Source: an uncultured Myxococcales bacterium
GTDB taxonomy: Bacteria; Myxococcota_A; UBA9042
DNA: 64,000 nucleotides
Assembly: GCA_903896545.1 (NCBI GenBank)
Contig: CAITYF010000120.1
Span: 1-64,000 of the forward strand
Reading direction: 5' to 3'
Of the stretch, positions 8,401-15,270 are shown piece by piece. Under the pieces are notes generated by a model. That model made no database searches. It was not told the origin of the DNA and was given only the letters and a program-made list of their open reading frames with translations. The stretch's first letter is position 1. Every line of letters begins with the position of its first letter. A program made the translations under genes and the position numbers.

Positions 8401-10041
8401 GGCGCGGGCACGTGCAAGGGCAACGTCGTCTCGCCAACGGTGCTGTGCGACGACGGCAAGGCGTGCACGACCGACGCGTGTGACCCCGTCGCGGGCTGCA
8501 CGCACAGCAACAACATTTTGTCGTGTGATGACGGCAACCCGTGCACCATCGGCGACGTGTGCAGCGGCGGCGCTTGCACGTCCGGCAGCAACAACTGCGG
8601 CTGCAAGACGACGGCGGACTGCGCGGGTCAGGAAGACGGCAACGCCTGCAACGGCACGCTCTACTGCGACGTGGCCACGCTGCCGTACAGCTGCAAGGTC
8701 AATCCGGCGACCATCGTGACGTGCAGCGCCGCGGGCGACAACACGTGCCGGAAAAACACGTGCGCGACCGCAACCGGCGTGTGCAGCTACGTGGCGCAAA
8801 ACGCCGGCAGTTTGTGCGACGCGGACGGCAGCGTGTGCACCAACCCGGACGTGTGCACCGGCGCGAACTGCGTGGCAGGCTCGGCGCTCAACTGCGATGA
8901 CGGCAACGCGTGCACCAACGACAGCTGCAACCCGACGACCGGCTGCACGCACACGGCCAACACCAGCACGTGCTCGGACGGCAACGCGTGCACCAACGGC
9001 GACAAGTGCACAGGCGGCGCGTGCGTGTCCGGGCCTTCCACAACGTGCGCAGACGGCAACGCTTGCACGGTCGACTCCTGCAACACCCTGACCGGCGTCT
9101 GCGTGTTCAACGGACCCGGCGCAAACGGTGCGTCGTGTGACGCGGACGGCAGCGTCTGCACGAGCGGCGACTTCTGCAACAACAGCGTGTGCACGCCGGG
9201 CGGCGCGCTGAACTGCAACGACAGCAACGCGTGCACCGACGACTCCTGCAATGGCACCACGGGCTGCAGCCACACCGCAAACAACGCGCCGTGCAACGAC
9301 GGCAACTTGTGCACGGGTCCGGACGTGTGCACAGGCGGCGTGTGCGCCCCGCCTGCGATCAACTGTGACGACAGCAACGCGTGCACGACGGACAGCTGCG
9401 TGCTCGGCATTGGCTGCCAGCACATCGCGCTGCCGGACAAGAGCAGCTGCGGCGCGGTCAACGTGTGCTTCACGGGCGTTTGCAAGCTGGGCGTGTGCGG
9501 TGACGGCGTGCTGCAGGTTGCACTCGGCGAGGCGTGCGACGACGGCAACAAGGTCAGCGGCGACGGCTGCTCCGCGACCTGCGTCGTGGAGGACACGGCG
9601 TGCGCCGACGGATCGCGTGAAGGCGCGATGGACAAGGTACGCTATCCGAACATCGCGCAGTGCAGCGGCAACTGGTACGGCTCCATCGCGTCAAGCTCCG
9701 GCACGGGATCCGCGCAATTGCTGTGCGGCGTGAACTTCCACGTGTGCAATTCCAGCGCGGCCGACCAGGCGTTGGAGCAGAGCATCACGCAGGCAGACGC
9801 GTTCCAGCAGGGCTGCTGGTCGCTCAACGCCGCAAACGACAACGGCACTTGCCACGCGTGCACCAACACTGCCGACACCAACGACGCCGCGGGCGTGGGC
9901 GCGCTCTGCCAAGGCAAGATCACCAACTACGGCGTGAGCTGCATCAGCGGCAACTACCGCATCGACTCGATGAACCAGACGTGCGTGCGGCCGCAGGGCC
10001 AGTACCCGTGGATCAACGGCGTCATGTGCTGCCACAATTAG
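2431..10041 (+). CDS. Giant Cys-rich repeat lipoprotein (2536 residues)
   Basis: ATG 2431 follows CTGGGAGACACC, a good ribosome site; an internal ATG at 2509 lies directly before the signal sequence but lacks one. The segment MKSALFALLIGAFASC has a lipobox with Cys at about residue 42, followed by an acidic Asp/Asn-rich linker to about residue 110. The rest is almost entirely disulfide-type repeats of about 50 residues, each made of two half-motifs such as CDDGNACTTGDTC and CNDANPCTTDVC. A longer variant module (CNGTLYCDKAALPYNCKVNP) recurs six times. Near the C-terminus is a Myxococcus-type disulfide repeat (GEACDDGNKVSGDGCSATC), then a unique Cys-containing domain of about 150 residues ending in VMCCHN. 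Known: such proteins are outer-membrane-linked and of unknown function. Adhesion, shielding or predation-related roles are guesses. A possible -10 hexamer, TATACT, lies at 2398-2403. Confidence 0.93.
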   Translation: MKPFCSPFAGSAPHPFGTGGLRARRLMKSALFALLIGAFASCGDDTSVIPGFNADANNGDDVNGFPEDVVLAKDSTSVEYDIQFGDGDVNPLFDATGDSVDGGDAVTTTTACETDVDCVDVSSPCTPSVCVDKLCQPAAELPNGATCEDGDACTTLQTCQDGQCQGGVAQNCDDGNPCSQDQCDLNHGCQHALVNGGACEDGNACTVGDTCQSGTCTPAGSLDCDDKNPCTADTCDALSGCVHAVMDGSACDDGNVCTIGDACVGDVCTPGKGKVCDDGNACTTDGCDLSGDCTTAFNSAPCDDGNACSKDDICTIGACGGTGFSCDDGSICTTDSCDPEKGCVYTPTTLPCDDKNPCTASDTCANGACVGLALQAAQICDDLNPCTTESCDAITGCQYALNTAPCEDGNLCTSGDTCFNGVCNSGVSSCACTNDVECQQYEDNDLCNGKLFCDQTGAQSLCKVNPMSVVTCDGGADSACSQNQCEKSTGKCQYVQTNEGLACDADGTICTTSDSCKGGNCVPGPLLNCDDTNPCTTDSCDPKTGCIFAPSSAACSDGNACTVGDVCKDSACASGPITQCDDENPCTDDACDQASAKCLFVLNTLACDDGNACSLNDTCVGGVCSGTSAVCDDKNPCTSDSCDPTKSCVNSPNTVPCDDGNACTTGDVCGGGACKGQSSGTGVVCDDGNPCTTDACDPTSGCTHTANVSACDDGNPCTAGDVCAATKCVSGTNTCSCGSDADCAGQEDANLCNGTLYCDKSAAPYNCKVNPKTIITCDTTNDTTCLHNQCDPQVGKCANAPANEGQACNADGSVCTTTDVCKAGACSQGSALVCDDGNPCSDDVCDPKSGCAHTANSAACSDGNPCTTGDTCSQNACVTGSGTNCNDSNPCTTDACDPTTGKCIFQNNNLPCNDGNACSQADACQNGVCAGSGISCDDGNPCTNDSCASASGCVHTFNSVTCDDSNACTSNDVCTSGACKGTAVSAAVQCDDANPCTTDACNPSTGCSHANNSATCDDGNSCTAGDTCAVGKCVSGTNTCGCTADSECAGQEDGNFCNGTLYCDKAALPYNCKVNPKTVVTCDASADTTCTKNTCATATGKCAYQSQNNSQPCDADGSVCTVGDVCVNGVCSAGTALACDDGNLCTDDSCDKVSGCVHKANASPCTDGNACTVGDQCVSSGCVPGAVKACSDGNVCTSDSCDKASGNCLFANNTLSCDDGNACSANDVCAGGICGGSALNCNDNNVCTTDSCNPTKGCVNAVNTLTCNDNNACTQNDLCSSGACAGTAVSVAVLCDDGNPCTTESCVPSTGCAHANNAVSCDDGNPCTSGDVCAAGTCKSGTNTCGCATNADCAGQENGNACDGTLFCDKAALPYSCKVNPATIVTCDASADTACTKNTCATATGKCSYVNQNEAGPCNADNSVCTAPDICTAGVCKAGASLNCNDTNPCTNDSCSTTLGCQHVNNTSPCTDGNACTVGDSCATGACKPGAVAVCNDSNACTTDSCNTLTGACVYANNAITCNDGNACSQNDVCANGTCGGVNVNCDDSNICTSDSCSPVTGCAHTNNALSCNDGNACTTNDACAGGACTGTAVIVATFCDDGKICTNDACNPLSGCTHVNNTSTCDDGNGCTVGDVCAAGVCTSGANSCGCTQNSECAAQEDGNLCNGTLFCDTAALPYSCKVNPSTVVNCDTAGNGVCTLNTCAPATGTCSYIAQNQGAQCNADNSVCSVGDACNAGVCLPGPQVNCNDNNACTDDSCNPATGCTHTANASPCTDNNACTVGDVCSASGCVPGAVKNCNDSNPCTLDTCDTVSGNCVFSNSTATCDDGNACTSADKCTAGACVGTAITCNDGNTCTDDACIAATGCKYTANTVPCNDGNACTTGDTCSGGLCSSTGTVNCNDANPCTTDVCNSATGCQNNANAAICDDGNACTNGDVCANKACAGAGITCNDNNLCTTDSCNPGTGCVFAVNNLACNDNNACTTGDVCGAGTCKGNVVSPTVLCDDGKACTTDACDPVAGCTHSNNILSCDDGNPCTIGDVCSGGACTSGSNNCGCKTTADCAGQEDGNACNGTLYCDVATLPYSCKVNPATIVTCSAAGDNTCRKNTCATATGVCSYVAQNAGSLCDADGSVCTNPDVCTGANCVAGSALNCDDGNACTNDSCNPTTGCTHTANTSTCSDGNACTNGDKCTGGACVSGPSTTCADGNACTVDSCNTLTGVCVFNGPGANGASCDADGSVCTSGDFCNNSVCTPGGALNCNDSNACTDDSCNGTTGCSHTANNAPCNDGNLCTGPDVCTGGVCAPPAINCDDSNACTTDSCVLGIGCQHIALPDKSSCGAVNVCFTGVCKLGVCGDGVLQVALGEACDDGNKVSGDGCSATCVVEDTACADGSREGAMDKVRYPNIAQCSGNWYGSIASSSGTGSAQLLCGVNFHVCNSSAADQALEQSITQADAFQQGCWSLNAANDNGTCHACTNTADTNDAAGVGALCQGKITNYGVSCISGNYRIDSMNQTCVRPQGQYPWINGVMCCHN
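3769..8646 (+). repeat. Higher-order tandem repeat, 915 bp (305 codons) per unit
   Basis: The Cys codon opening the CNGTLYC-type module occurs at 3769, 4684, 5599, 6514, 7429 and 8647. The first four intervals are each exactly 915 bases. The last is 1218, that is 915 plus 303, equal to two extra 50-residue repeats. The units are therefore blocks of about four 50-residue repeats plus one 100-residue variant module, duplicated as a whole. Third-position differences between units show that the duplications are not all recent. Confidence 0.9.
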
Positions 10042-10393
10042 GCCCAGATCAAGGTACATTTTCAGGTCAGTTGGGTGAACCTGTTGCTGGTCGGACTGGG
10101 CAGCCAGGCGTGCACCTCTGGTGGCACGCGGCTGCTTCCGGGCGGGCTGGGACTTGGGGCGACGGCTGGGACGGGTACCGCTAGTGGAGCGGATCTTGGT
10201 CTGGACGCGGCAGGCGGACCGCAGGTCTGAACCTCCGGTGGCACGCGGCGGGCGGGGCGCAGGACGCGCGCGAATCGCAACTTCGCGTCCGCACGTTGGC
10301 CGGAACGACCTCGGCGGGCAGATGCACGCGAAGCACCGGCGACAGACCTGGTGAAGATTTGGTGCGTGTGCTCGACGGCAGGATCGGCCGGAA
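10042..10393. other. Intergenic region with a short direct repeat
   Basis: A 352-base stretch lies between the giant lipoprotein and the end of the convergent cytochrome c gene. No credible gene was found; weak open frames on both strands have no family resemblance. An 18-base segment, acctctggtggcacgcgg at 10114-10131, recurs with one mismatch at 10231-10248, 117 bases downstream. Strong G-rich runs surround both copies. No T-tracted terminator hairpin is visible. Confidence 0.5.
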
Positions 10394-10909
10394 CTACTTC
10401 GCCAGCTTGCGGACGTGGGCGACCAAACCGTCGAGCTGTGCCGGCGTGAAGTCTTTGAACGACTTCATCTTCTGCGTCGCGCCGTTCTTGTCCCGCTCAA
10501 ACCCGTCGGTGATCACCTTGCGGATCTGCGCGTCGCTGAAGCGCTTCTGCCACGCGGCCGTCGTCATGTCTTCGGTCTTGTCCGGCTTGCCCTTGCCGTC
10601 CGCGCCATGGCAGCCCTTGCACTTGCTCAGCCAGAGATCGCTGACATCGGGCGCAGCGGCTTTCGCCGGTTCCGCAGCCTTTGCCGGCTCTGCCGCCTTG
10701 GCCGGTTCGGCAGCCTTGGCGGGCTCAGCCGCTTTGACCGGTTCGGCGGGCTTCGCGGACTTGGCAGGCTCTGCCTTCGCAGTAGGCGCGGCTTTGGCTT
10801 TCTTCTTCTTTTTGGCCGCGGACGCGTCGGGCACCGCAACGAGGACAAACGCCGCTGCCACAACGGTCAGGACGACGACGCGCCAAAGAGAACGAGGAGA
10901 AGTCAGCAT
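10394..10909 (-). CDS. Periplasmic c-type cytochrome with Lys/Ala/Pro linker
   Basis: 171 residues from ATG 10909; a second ATG at 10915 sits too close to the AAAGGAAA ribosome site. A Sec signal peptide spans about residues 1-31 (hydrophobic VVVLTVVAAAFVLVAV, then ASA). Residues 33-85 form a flexible linker with repeated AEPAK units. The cytochrome domain begins near 90, with the heme motif CKGCH at 97-101 followed by GADGKGKPD; Met residues in the ATQKMKSFKDF segment could supply the sixth ligand. This is a class I mono-heme cytochrome. It is read divergently from the enolase-superfamily/GMC operon and is a plausible electron acceptor for that flavoprotein, as in three-subunit FAD-dependent sugar dehydrogenases (inference from context). 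Confidence 0.88.
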   Translation of the reverse strand: MLTSPRSLWRVVVLTVVAAAFVLVAVPDASAAKKKKKAKAAPTAKAEPAKSAKPAEPVKAAEPAKAAEPAKAAEPAKAAEPAKAAAPDVSDLWLSKCKGCHGADGKGKPDKTEDMTTAAWQKRFSDAQIRKVITDGFERDKNGATQKMKSFKDFTPAQLDGLVAHVRKLAK

Positions 10910-11099
10910 GGTCATTTTCCTTTGCGCCGCGAAGTCATGGCCACGGCGGGGAGAAAGTGTAGCGCCGGCCAGAACAAGCGCCCACAGATTCGCGTCATCG
11001 AATTGCCACAGCGGCCGGAATCGCGCGACCAAGCCCTTGATTGTGCGTGCTGAGCAGGCGCAAATTACGCATGGCGTCGATCGCCCTCGTGAGTTTCCC

Positions 11100-12449
11100 A
11101 TGCGCATCACTGACGTTACCCTGTGGCATGTCTCCATCCCGTTGCCCGCGCCGTTCTATCCGTCGTGGATTCCGGGGCTGCCGCAAACGGAGAACCGCTT
11201 CACGCTGGTGCGGCTACGGACCGCGTCGGGGCTGGAAGGCTACTCGGCGGGTCCAGCGATGGACGTCGAGCGTCAAGGTCTGGGCGCGCTTCTGGGTCCG
11301 TATCTTCTGGACGAACGCGCCGACGACTTGGCGTCCATCCGGCAGCGGCTGCGCGAGATGACCTACCTCGGCTGGCACTTGGGCTGGCTGGAAGCGGCGT
11401 GCTGGGACGTCATCGGCAAGGCGCGCGGCGTGCCGGTGTGGCAGTTGCTGGGTGGTCGTCCGGGGCGCGTGCAACTGTACGCGTCGACCGGCGACGTCAA
11501 GAACGGCAAAGATCGCATCGTGGAATTGGAAAAGCGCCGTGCCGAAGGCTTTGTCGCCGCGAAGCTGCGCGTGCACAAGCCGACTCTGGAAGAAGACCTG
11601 GAGCAGATCGAGACGGTTGCCGCGGCGATGGGGCCCGATTTTGCGATGGGCATCGACGCGAATCAGGGCTGGCGTGTCGCGGTTGTCGCGGACGCACCGA
11701 CGTGGGACCTGGACCGCGCGCTGAAATTCGCCAACCGAGCGGCGGAGTTGGGCTACAAGTGGCTGGAAGAACCGCTGCCGAACGACGACTACGACGGCAT
11801 GGCCGCGCTGCGACGGCAGACGGCGATTCCCATCGCGGGCGCAGAGCTGAATCACATCGGTCTTCCGGAAGTGAAAGTGATGCTGGAGAAGCGGTCCTTG
11901 GACGTGTACCAGCCGGATTCGATCTTCGCGGGCGGCATCAGCGAAACGTGGCGGATCGTGCAGGCGGTCGCCAAGGCGGGCGCGCGCTACACGCCGCATA
12001 CGTGGACCAACGGCATTGGTTTTGCCATCAATTTGCAGCTGTTCTCGGCCTCGCCCTGGCGCGATGACACGCTGCTGGAATACCCGCTCAGCGAGCCGGG
12101 GTGGGTGCCGCAGTTCCGCGACGGGCTCTTGCAGCAGCCCTGGGACCACAAGAACGGCTGGCTGGACCTGCCAACAACGCCCGGTTTGGGCTTTGACATC
12201 GATCCCAAGCAGCTCTGGCGTTACGGCAAGGTGTTCTACCGCGGCACCAAGCTGCGCGTCGCGATGCACGCCGTGATGGACAAAGGCATCAAGACTGCCA
12301 AGCAGATCGGCGCGGTGCGCGACGCACGCTTGGCGGCACGTGCAGCGGAGCTGGCCAAACGCGAGGCGGCGGGTGAAGACATCGTCGCCGAATTCACGCA
12401 GCCGGTCAGCGCCACGCCGCGCGCAAGCTGGAAGTTGGAGGAGCCATGA
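11100..12449 (+). CDS. Enolase-superfamily enzyme (mandelate racemase / sugar-acid dehydratase type)
   Basis: 449 residues from ATG 11100, where recognisable homology begins (MRITDVTLWHVSIPLPAPFY); the frame extends upstream but without family sequence. The barrel carries a KLR motif at 155-157 (catalytic Lys position), metal-ligand positions D186 (IDANQGW), E223 or E224 (LEEPLP) and E249 (IAGAEL), and a TPHTW histidine at 300. Known: these residues mark the mandelate racemase/muconate lactonizing enzyme family, where a His on the seventh strand is typical of racemases and acid-sugar dehydratases. The C-terminal 70 residues, rich in Ala, Arg and Glu, extend beyond the usual length of about 380. 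The gene overlaps the next by 4 bases (ATGA), so it is co-transcribed with the dehydrogenase subunits. The substrate is unknown; a sugar acid or hydroxy acid is likely. Confidence 0.88.
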   Translation: MRITDVTLWHVSIPLPAPFYPSWIPGLPQTENRFTLVRLRTASGLEGYSAGPAMDVERQGLGALLGPYLLDERADDLASIRQRLREMTYLGWHLGWLEAACWDVIGKARGVPVWQLLGGRPGRVQLYASTGDVKNGKDRIVELEKRRAEGFVAAKLRVHKPTLEEDLEQIETVAAAMGPDFAMGIDANQGWRVAVVADAPTWDLDRALKFANRAAELGYKWLEEPLPNDDYDGMAALRRQTAIPIAGAELNHIGLPEVKVMLEKRSLDVYQPDSIFAGGISETWRIVQAVAKAGARYTPHTWTNGIGFAINLQLFSASPWRDDTLLEYPLSEPGWVPQFRDGLLQQPWDHKNGWLDLPTTPGLGFDIDPKQLWRYGKVFYRGTKLRVAMHAVMDKGIKTAKQIGAVRDARLAARAAELAKREAAGEDIVAEFTQPVSATPRASWKLEEP

Positions 12450-12988
12450 CCGCAGTCTCGCGGCGCCGCTTCCTGGTTCTGAGCGCAAGTGCGACTGCGC
12501 TTGCCGCCAGCGCCGTTGGCGGACTCGGCTGGCTCCGCGGCTCGGCGCCGAACGTCGACGGCCTCCGTGTTCTCTCCGACCAGCAGTACCGTACGTTTGC
12601 GGCGATCGCGCGGACACACATTCCGCAAGGCGGCGCGTTCGCCGAAGGCGCGGTGGACTTCGACCTCGCGCGGATGTTTGACGGGTATCTGGCCGATCAA
12701 CCCAGCGCCGACCAACGCGACGCCGGCATGGCGATTCACCTCGTCGAGTTCGGACCGCTGCTTTTTGACCATGGCGCCGTGACGTTCAGCAATCTGACAC
12801 CGGAGCAGCAGTTGGCGCACTGGAGCGGCTGGGGCACGGCGGGCAAACAGATGCGGCGGGAAGTCTTCTGGTCTTTCTCGCGCTTTCTCGGACTGACGTT
12901 CTACGACCACGAGGCGGTTTGGCCGCATCTGAACTACGCCGGACCGTCATTCGCGCGCCTTTCCAGCCGTCCCGCGGGGAACCCATGA
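12446..12988 (+). CDS. Gluconate 2-dehydrogenase subunit 3-like protein, Tat-exported
   Basis: 180 residues. The N-terminus has a twin-arginine signal (SRRRFLVLSASATALAASAVGG). The mature part, with AIARTHIPQGG and a short alpha-helical domain, resembles the small (gamma/subunit 3) family of FAD-dependent gluconate and glucose dehydrogenases, which assists export and maturation of the flavoprotein, itself lacking a signal. It overlaps both neighbours by 4 bases, between the enolase-superfamily enzyme and the GMC flavoprotein, which supports a subunit role. The family assignment rests on size, signal and context more than on catalytic motifs. Confidence 0.8.
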   Translation: MTAVSRRRFLVLSASATALAASAVGGLGWLRGSAPNVDGLRVLSDQQYRTFAAIARTHIPQGGAFAEGAVDFDLARMFDGYLADQPSADQRDAGMAIHLVEFGPLLFDHGAVTFSNLTPEQQLAHWSGWGTAGKQMRREVFWSFSRFLGLTFYDHEAVWPHLNYAGPSFARLSSRPAGNP

Positions 12989-14523
12989 CGGAAATCTTCG
13001 ACTGTTCTGCCGACGGCTTTGCGCCACACGATCTGAAGTGCGAGTACCTCGTCATCGGCAGTGGCTGCGGCGGTGGCACGGCAGCACGCGTGCTCGCTGA
13101 GGCCGGCAAGGACGTGATCCTGCTCGAAGAGGGCGGCGACTTCCTCGGACCTGCGCGCCTGACCCAACGCGACACGCCCATGTACGATCAGCTCTACGTC
13201 GACCGCGGCGGGCGCACCAACAAAGATCGCACGATCAACATCCTGTCGGGCCGCGTGCTCGGCGGCGGTGGCGTGATCAACGCGTCGGACGTCGTGCCGA
13301 TCCACGACTCGACTTGGGAATTCTGGCAGAAGCATCACGGCTGGAAAGACTTCTCGCCCACTGCGATGGCTCCGTACAAGGCCAAGGCGCTCTTGGACTT
13401 GTCGGCCAACCGCATTGAGGAAAAGCAGATCAACCGCAACAACCAGATTCTGCGCCAAGGCGTGGAGAAGCTCGGTTGGCGCGGTGAAGTGATGCTGCAC
13501 AACCGTCTGAACTGTCAGGGCTTGGGCTCGTGCCTGATCGGCTGTCCGGCGGGCGCAAAGCAGAATCCGCGGATGGTCTCCATCAACAAGGCGCTCGCAG
13601 CGGGCGCGCGGGTCTTTGTACGCGCACGCGCGCTCCAGATCCGCGACGCGACGACGGATAAGAAGCGCGTGGAAGTCCAGACGCTGGACGCCAAGGGCTA
13701 CCACCCGACGAACCGCTTTGCGATCGACGCGCGCACAGTAATCGTTGCGGCGAACCCGGTGGGAACGGTCGCGCTGTTGCGCAATTCGCATCTGGGCAAC
13801 CGGCAGCTCGGACAACGGGTTTCGCTGCAGCCGCAAGTGCCGTGTGTGGCGCTGATGCCCGACCGCGTCAACGCGTTTGACGGCATTCCACAGGCGTACG
13901 CGCTGACGGAATTTGAACGCCACGACGCGGAGGTCGGGCTGACCGGCTTTCGCGTCGAGAGCATTTTTGGCACGCCAGGCGTGCTCGGTTCGCTCGTCTC
14001 AGCGCCAGGCGCACAAGGCAAGGCGCTCATGGCGCAGCTGGACCATATCGCCGCGGCGCTGGTTCTCGTTCCCGATCAGCCAGTGGGCGAGATCAAGGTC
14101 AACAGCGGCCGACCCGAAGTCGACTACACGCTGACCGCCGAATGGAAGACGCGGGCGCGGCAAGCCGTGCGTTCAGCGGCGCGTGCTTACTTCGCAGCAG
14201 GTGCAAAAATGGTCGTGGTCCCAGCCGCACCGCCAGTGCTCATTCACTCGGAAGCCGAACTGGCCAAGATCGACGCGCTGACGTTCGATCCCGTCACCAT
14301 CTCCCTGATCTCAGCGCATCAGCAAGGCGGCGCGCGACTGGGTCCCGACGAAAGCACATCAGCGTGCGACTTGAATGGCCAAGTCTGGGGAACCCGCGGC
14401 GTCTTCGTCTGCGACGGCAGCGTTTTTCCCAGCACCAGTTCAAGTCACACGATGACGCCGATCATCACGATGGCCCACGCGCTGACAGATCGTCTGCTGC
14501 AGCGCGTCGGCCAGCCGAACTAG
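12985..14523 (+). CDS. GMC-family FAD dehydrogenase, large subunit, with CX5CX3C cluster motif
   Basis: 512 residues from ATG 12985, overlapping the previous stop and preceded by GCGGGGAACCC. The N-terminal FAD-binding motif is VIGSGCGGGTAARVLAE (from about residue 22) with LLEEGGD after it. Residues C177, C183 and C187 (NCQGLGSCLIGC) match the C-X5-C-X3-C pattern that binds the 3Fe-4S cluster in bacterial FAD-dependent glucose dehydrogenases. The C-terminal half has AHQQGGARLG and SSHTMTPI, carrying the conserved His and the His/Asn pair of GMC enzymes. There is no signal peptide; export probably depends on the Tat-targeted small subunit encoded just upstream. Electrons likely pass from FAD to the Fe-S cluster and then to the cytochrome c encoded at 10394. 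The substrate alcohol or sugar is not deducible. Confidence 0.9.
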   Translation: MTEIFDCSADGFAPHDLKCEYLVIGSGCGGGTAARVLAEAGKDVILLEEGGDFLGPARLTQRDTPMYDQLYVDRGGRTNKDRTINILSGRVLGGGGVINASDVVPIHDSTWEFWQKHHGWKDFSPTAMAPYKAKALLDLSANRIEEKQINRNNQILRQGVEKLGWRGEVMLHNRLNCQGLGSCLIGCPAGAKQNPRMVSINKALAAGARVFVRARALQIRDATTDKKRVEVQTLDAKGYHPTNRFAIDARTVIVAANPVGTVALLRNSHLGNRQLGQRVSLQPQVPCVALMPDRVNAFDGIPQAYALTEFERHDAEVGLTGFRVESIFGTPGVLGSLVSAPGAQGKALMAQLDHIAAALVLVPDQPVGEIKVNSGRPEVDYTLTAEWKTRARQAVRSAARAYFAAGAKMVVVPAAPPVLIHSEAELAKIDALTFDPVTISLISAHQQGGARLGPDESTSACDLNGQVWGTRGVFVCDGSVFPSTSSSHTMTPIITMAHALTDRLLQRVGQPN

Positions 14524-14735
14524 CCGGTGATCGTCCACCACGCAGCGCGGTTCGGATCAACCGTGCGCGCGATGAGCCCCTTCTCCAGCAGACGCGTCAG
14601 CGCGTTGGAGATGTTGGCTTTGGTCCAGCGACGATCGCCTTCTTCGTAGATGTCCGACACCTGCATCTCGTAGTCGGGATGGGTGCGCAGGAGGTGCAGA
14701 ATGAACTCGGCAGCAGTGCCTTTGGTCTTGGGCAT
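14520..14735 (-). CDS. Small winged-helix DNA-binding protein
   Basis: 71 residues with a good ribosome site (GGAGAGTTCC before ATG 14735). The sequence reads as a compact winged helix: an N-terminal helix, then VSDIYEEGDRRWTKANISNA as helix-turn-helix and LLEKGLIARTVD leading to the wing. The pattern resembles repressor-like domains of the MarR/BlaI shape. It is convergent with the GMC gene, overlapping its stop by 3 bases, so it is regulated separately and may regulate nearby genes. No ligand or oligomerisation domain is present. Confidence 0.75.
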   Translation of the reverse strand: MPKTKGTAAEFILHLLRTHPDYEMQVSDIYEEGDRRWTKANISNALTRLLEKGLIARTVDPNRAAWWTITG

Positions 14736-15270
14736 GGGAACTCTCCATCAGTTGGGGCTGGTGGCCCGCCATCCGTGCGGCGGGCATGTAGATATGTAGC
14801 ATGATTCGAGTGGGATGTGGAAGAGGGGGACATCGATCGAAAGGGGCCTGATTCCGGTCGTTCCGTGCGCCAGCGTTGTCAGGCATCAACAAGTGTAAGC
14901 AAAGTGAGACACAAGTGTCACACAACAGACACGTCACCGGACTTCGCGGGGGATGCGGAGGACGCCCAAACTCGAGTCGACCAGGCGCTCAATTCTCGCA
15001 ACCTATCAGAAGTAGATAATTTTCACAAACACCACCGCGACCAGCGCTTTCATCTCTTCCCTCCATCACCGGGTGAGCCAGCACGCAAATCGACGCCGAA
15101 CTCTGATGCCCCGTGTGAAGAGAATCAAGTGCGCGCCCATCGCCAAAAGGGTGTAGATTTGTAAATACGACCAAAGAGCGCGTCTCCGGGCAGATCGCGA
15201 TGAGGTGAAAATTCGCACTGGTTCGCAGCGCGTGCTGGGCAGCCGCGCGGAGTGGCGGTAGACTGAGGGC
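14736..15270. other. Intergenic region upstream of winged-helix gene and cobalamin adenosyltransferase
   Basis: A 535-base non-coding gap between divergently read genes. No supported gene is present. At 14908-14919 there is a short perfect inverted repeat, GACAC-AA-GTGTC, of the size bound by a dimeric winged-helix protein; this is only suggestive. The region 15000-15180 is more AT-rich than its surroundings. I could not recognise a cobalamin riboswitch (no clear B12-box), although the downstream gene is cobalamin-related. Confidence 0.45.

Noticed and set aside
3769-8646. Regular DNA repeats that could suggest a CRISPR or satellite array
   Set aside because: The repeats are fully in frame, protein-coding and 915 bases long, with no constant short repeat and unique spacers.
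6310-9423. A 1037-codon open frame antisense to the giant lipoprotein
   Set aside because: Its Ala/Arg/Val-only composition is the mirror of the TGC/GAC/GGC/AAC repeat codons; it has no ribosome site or family resemblance. The sense strand has a signal peptide and clear Cys repeats.
14736-15270. Possible cobalamin riboswitch before the adenosyltransferase
   Set aside because: I could not find a B12-box or the expected paired elements.
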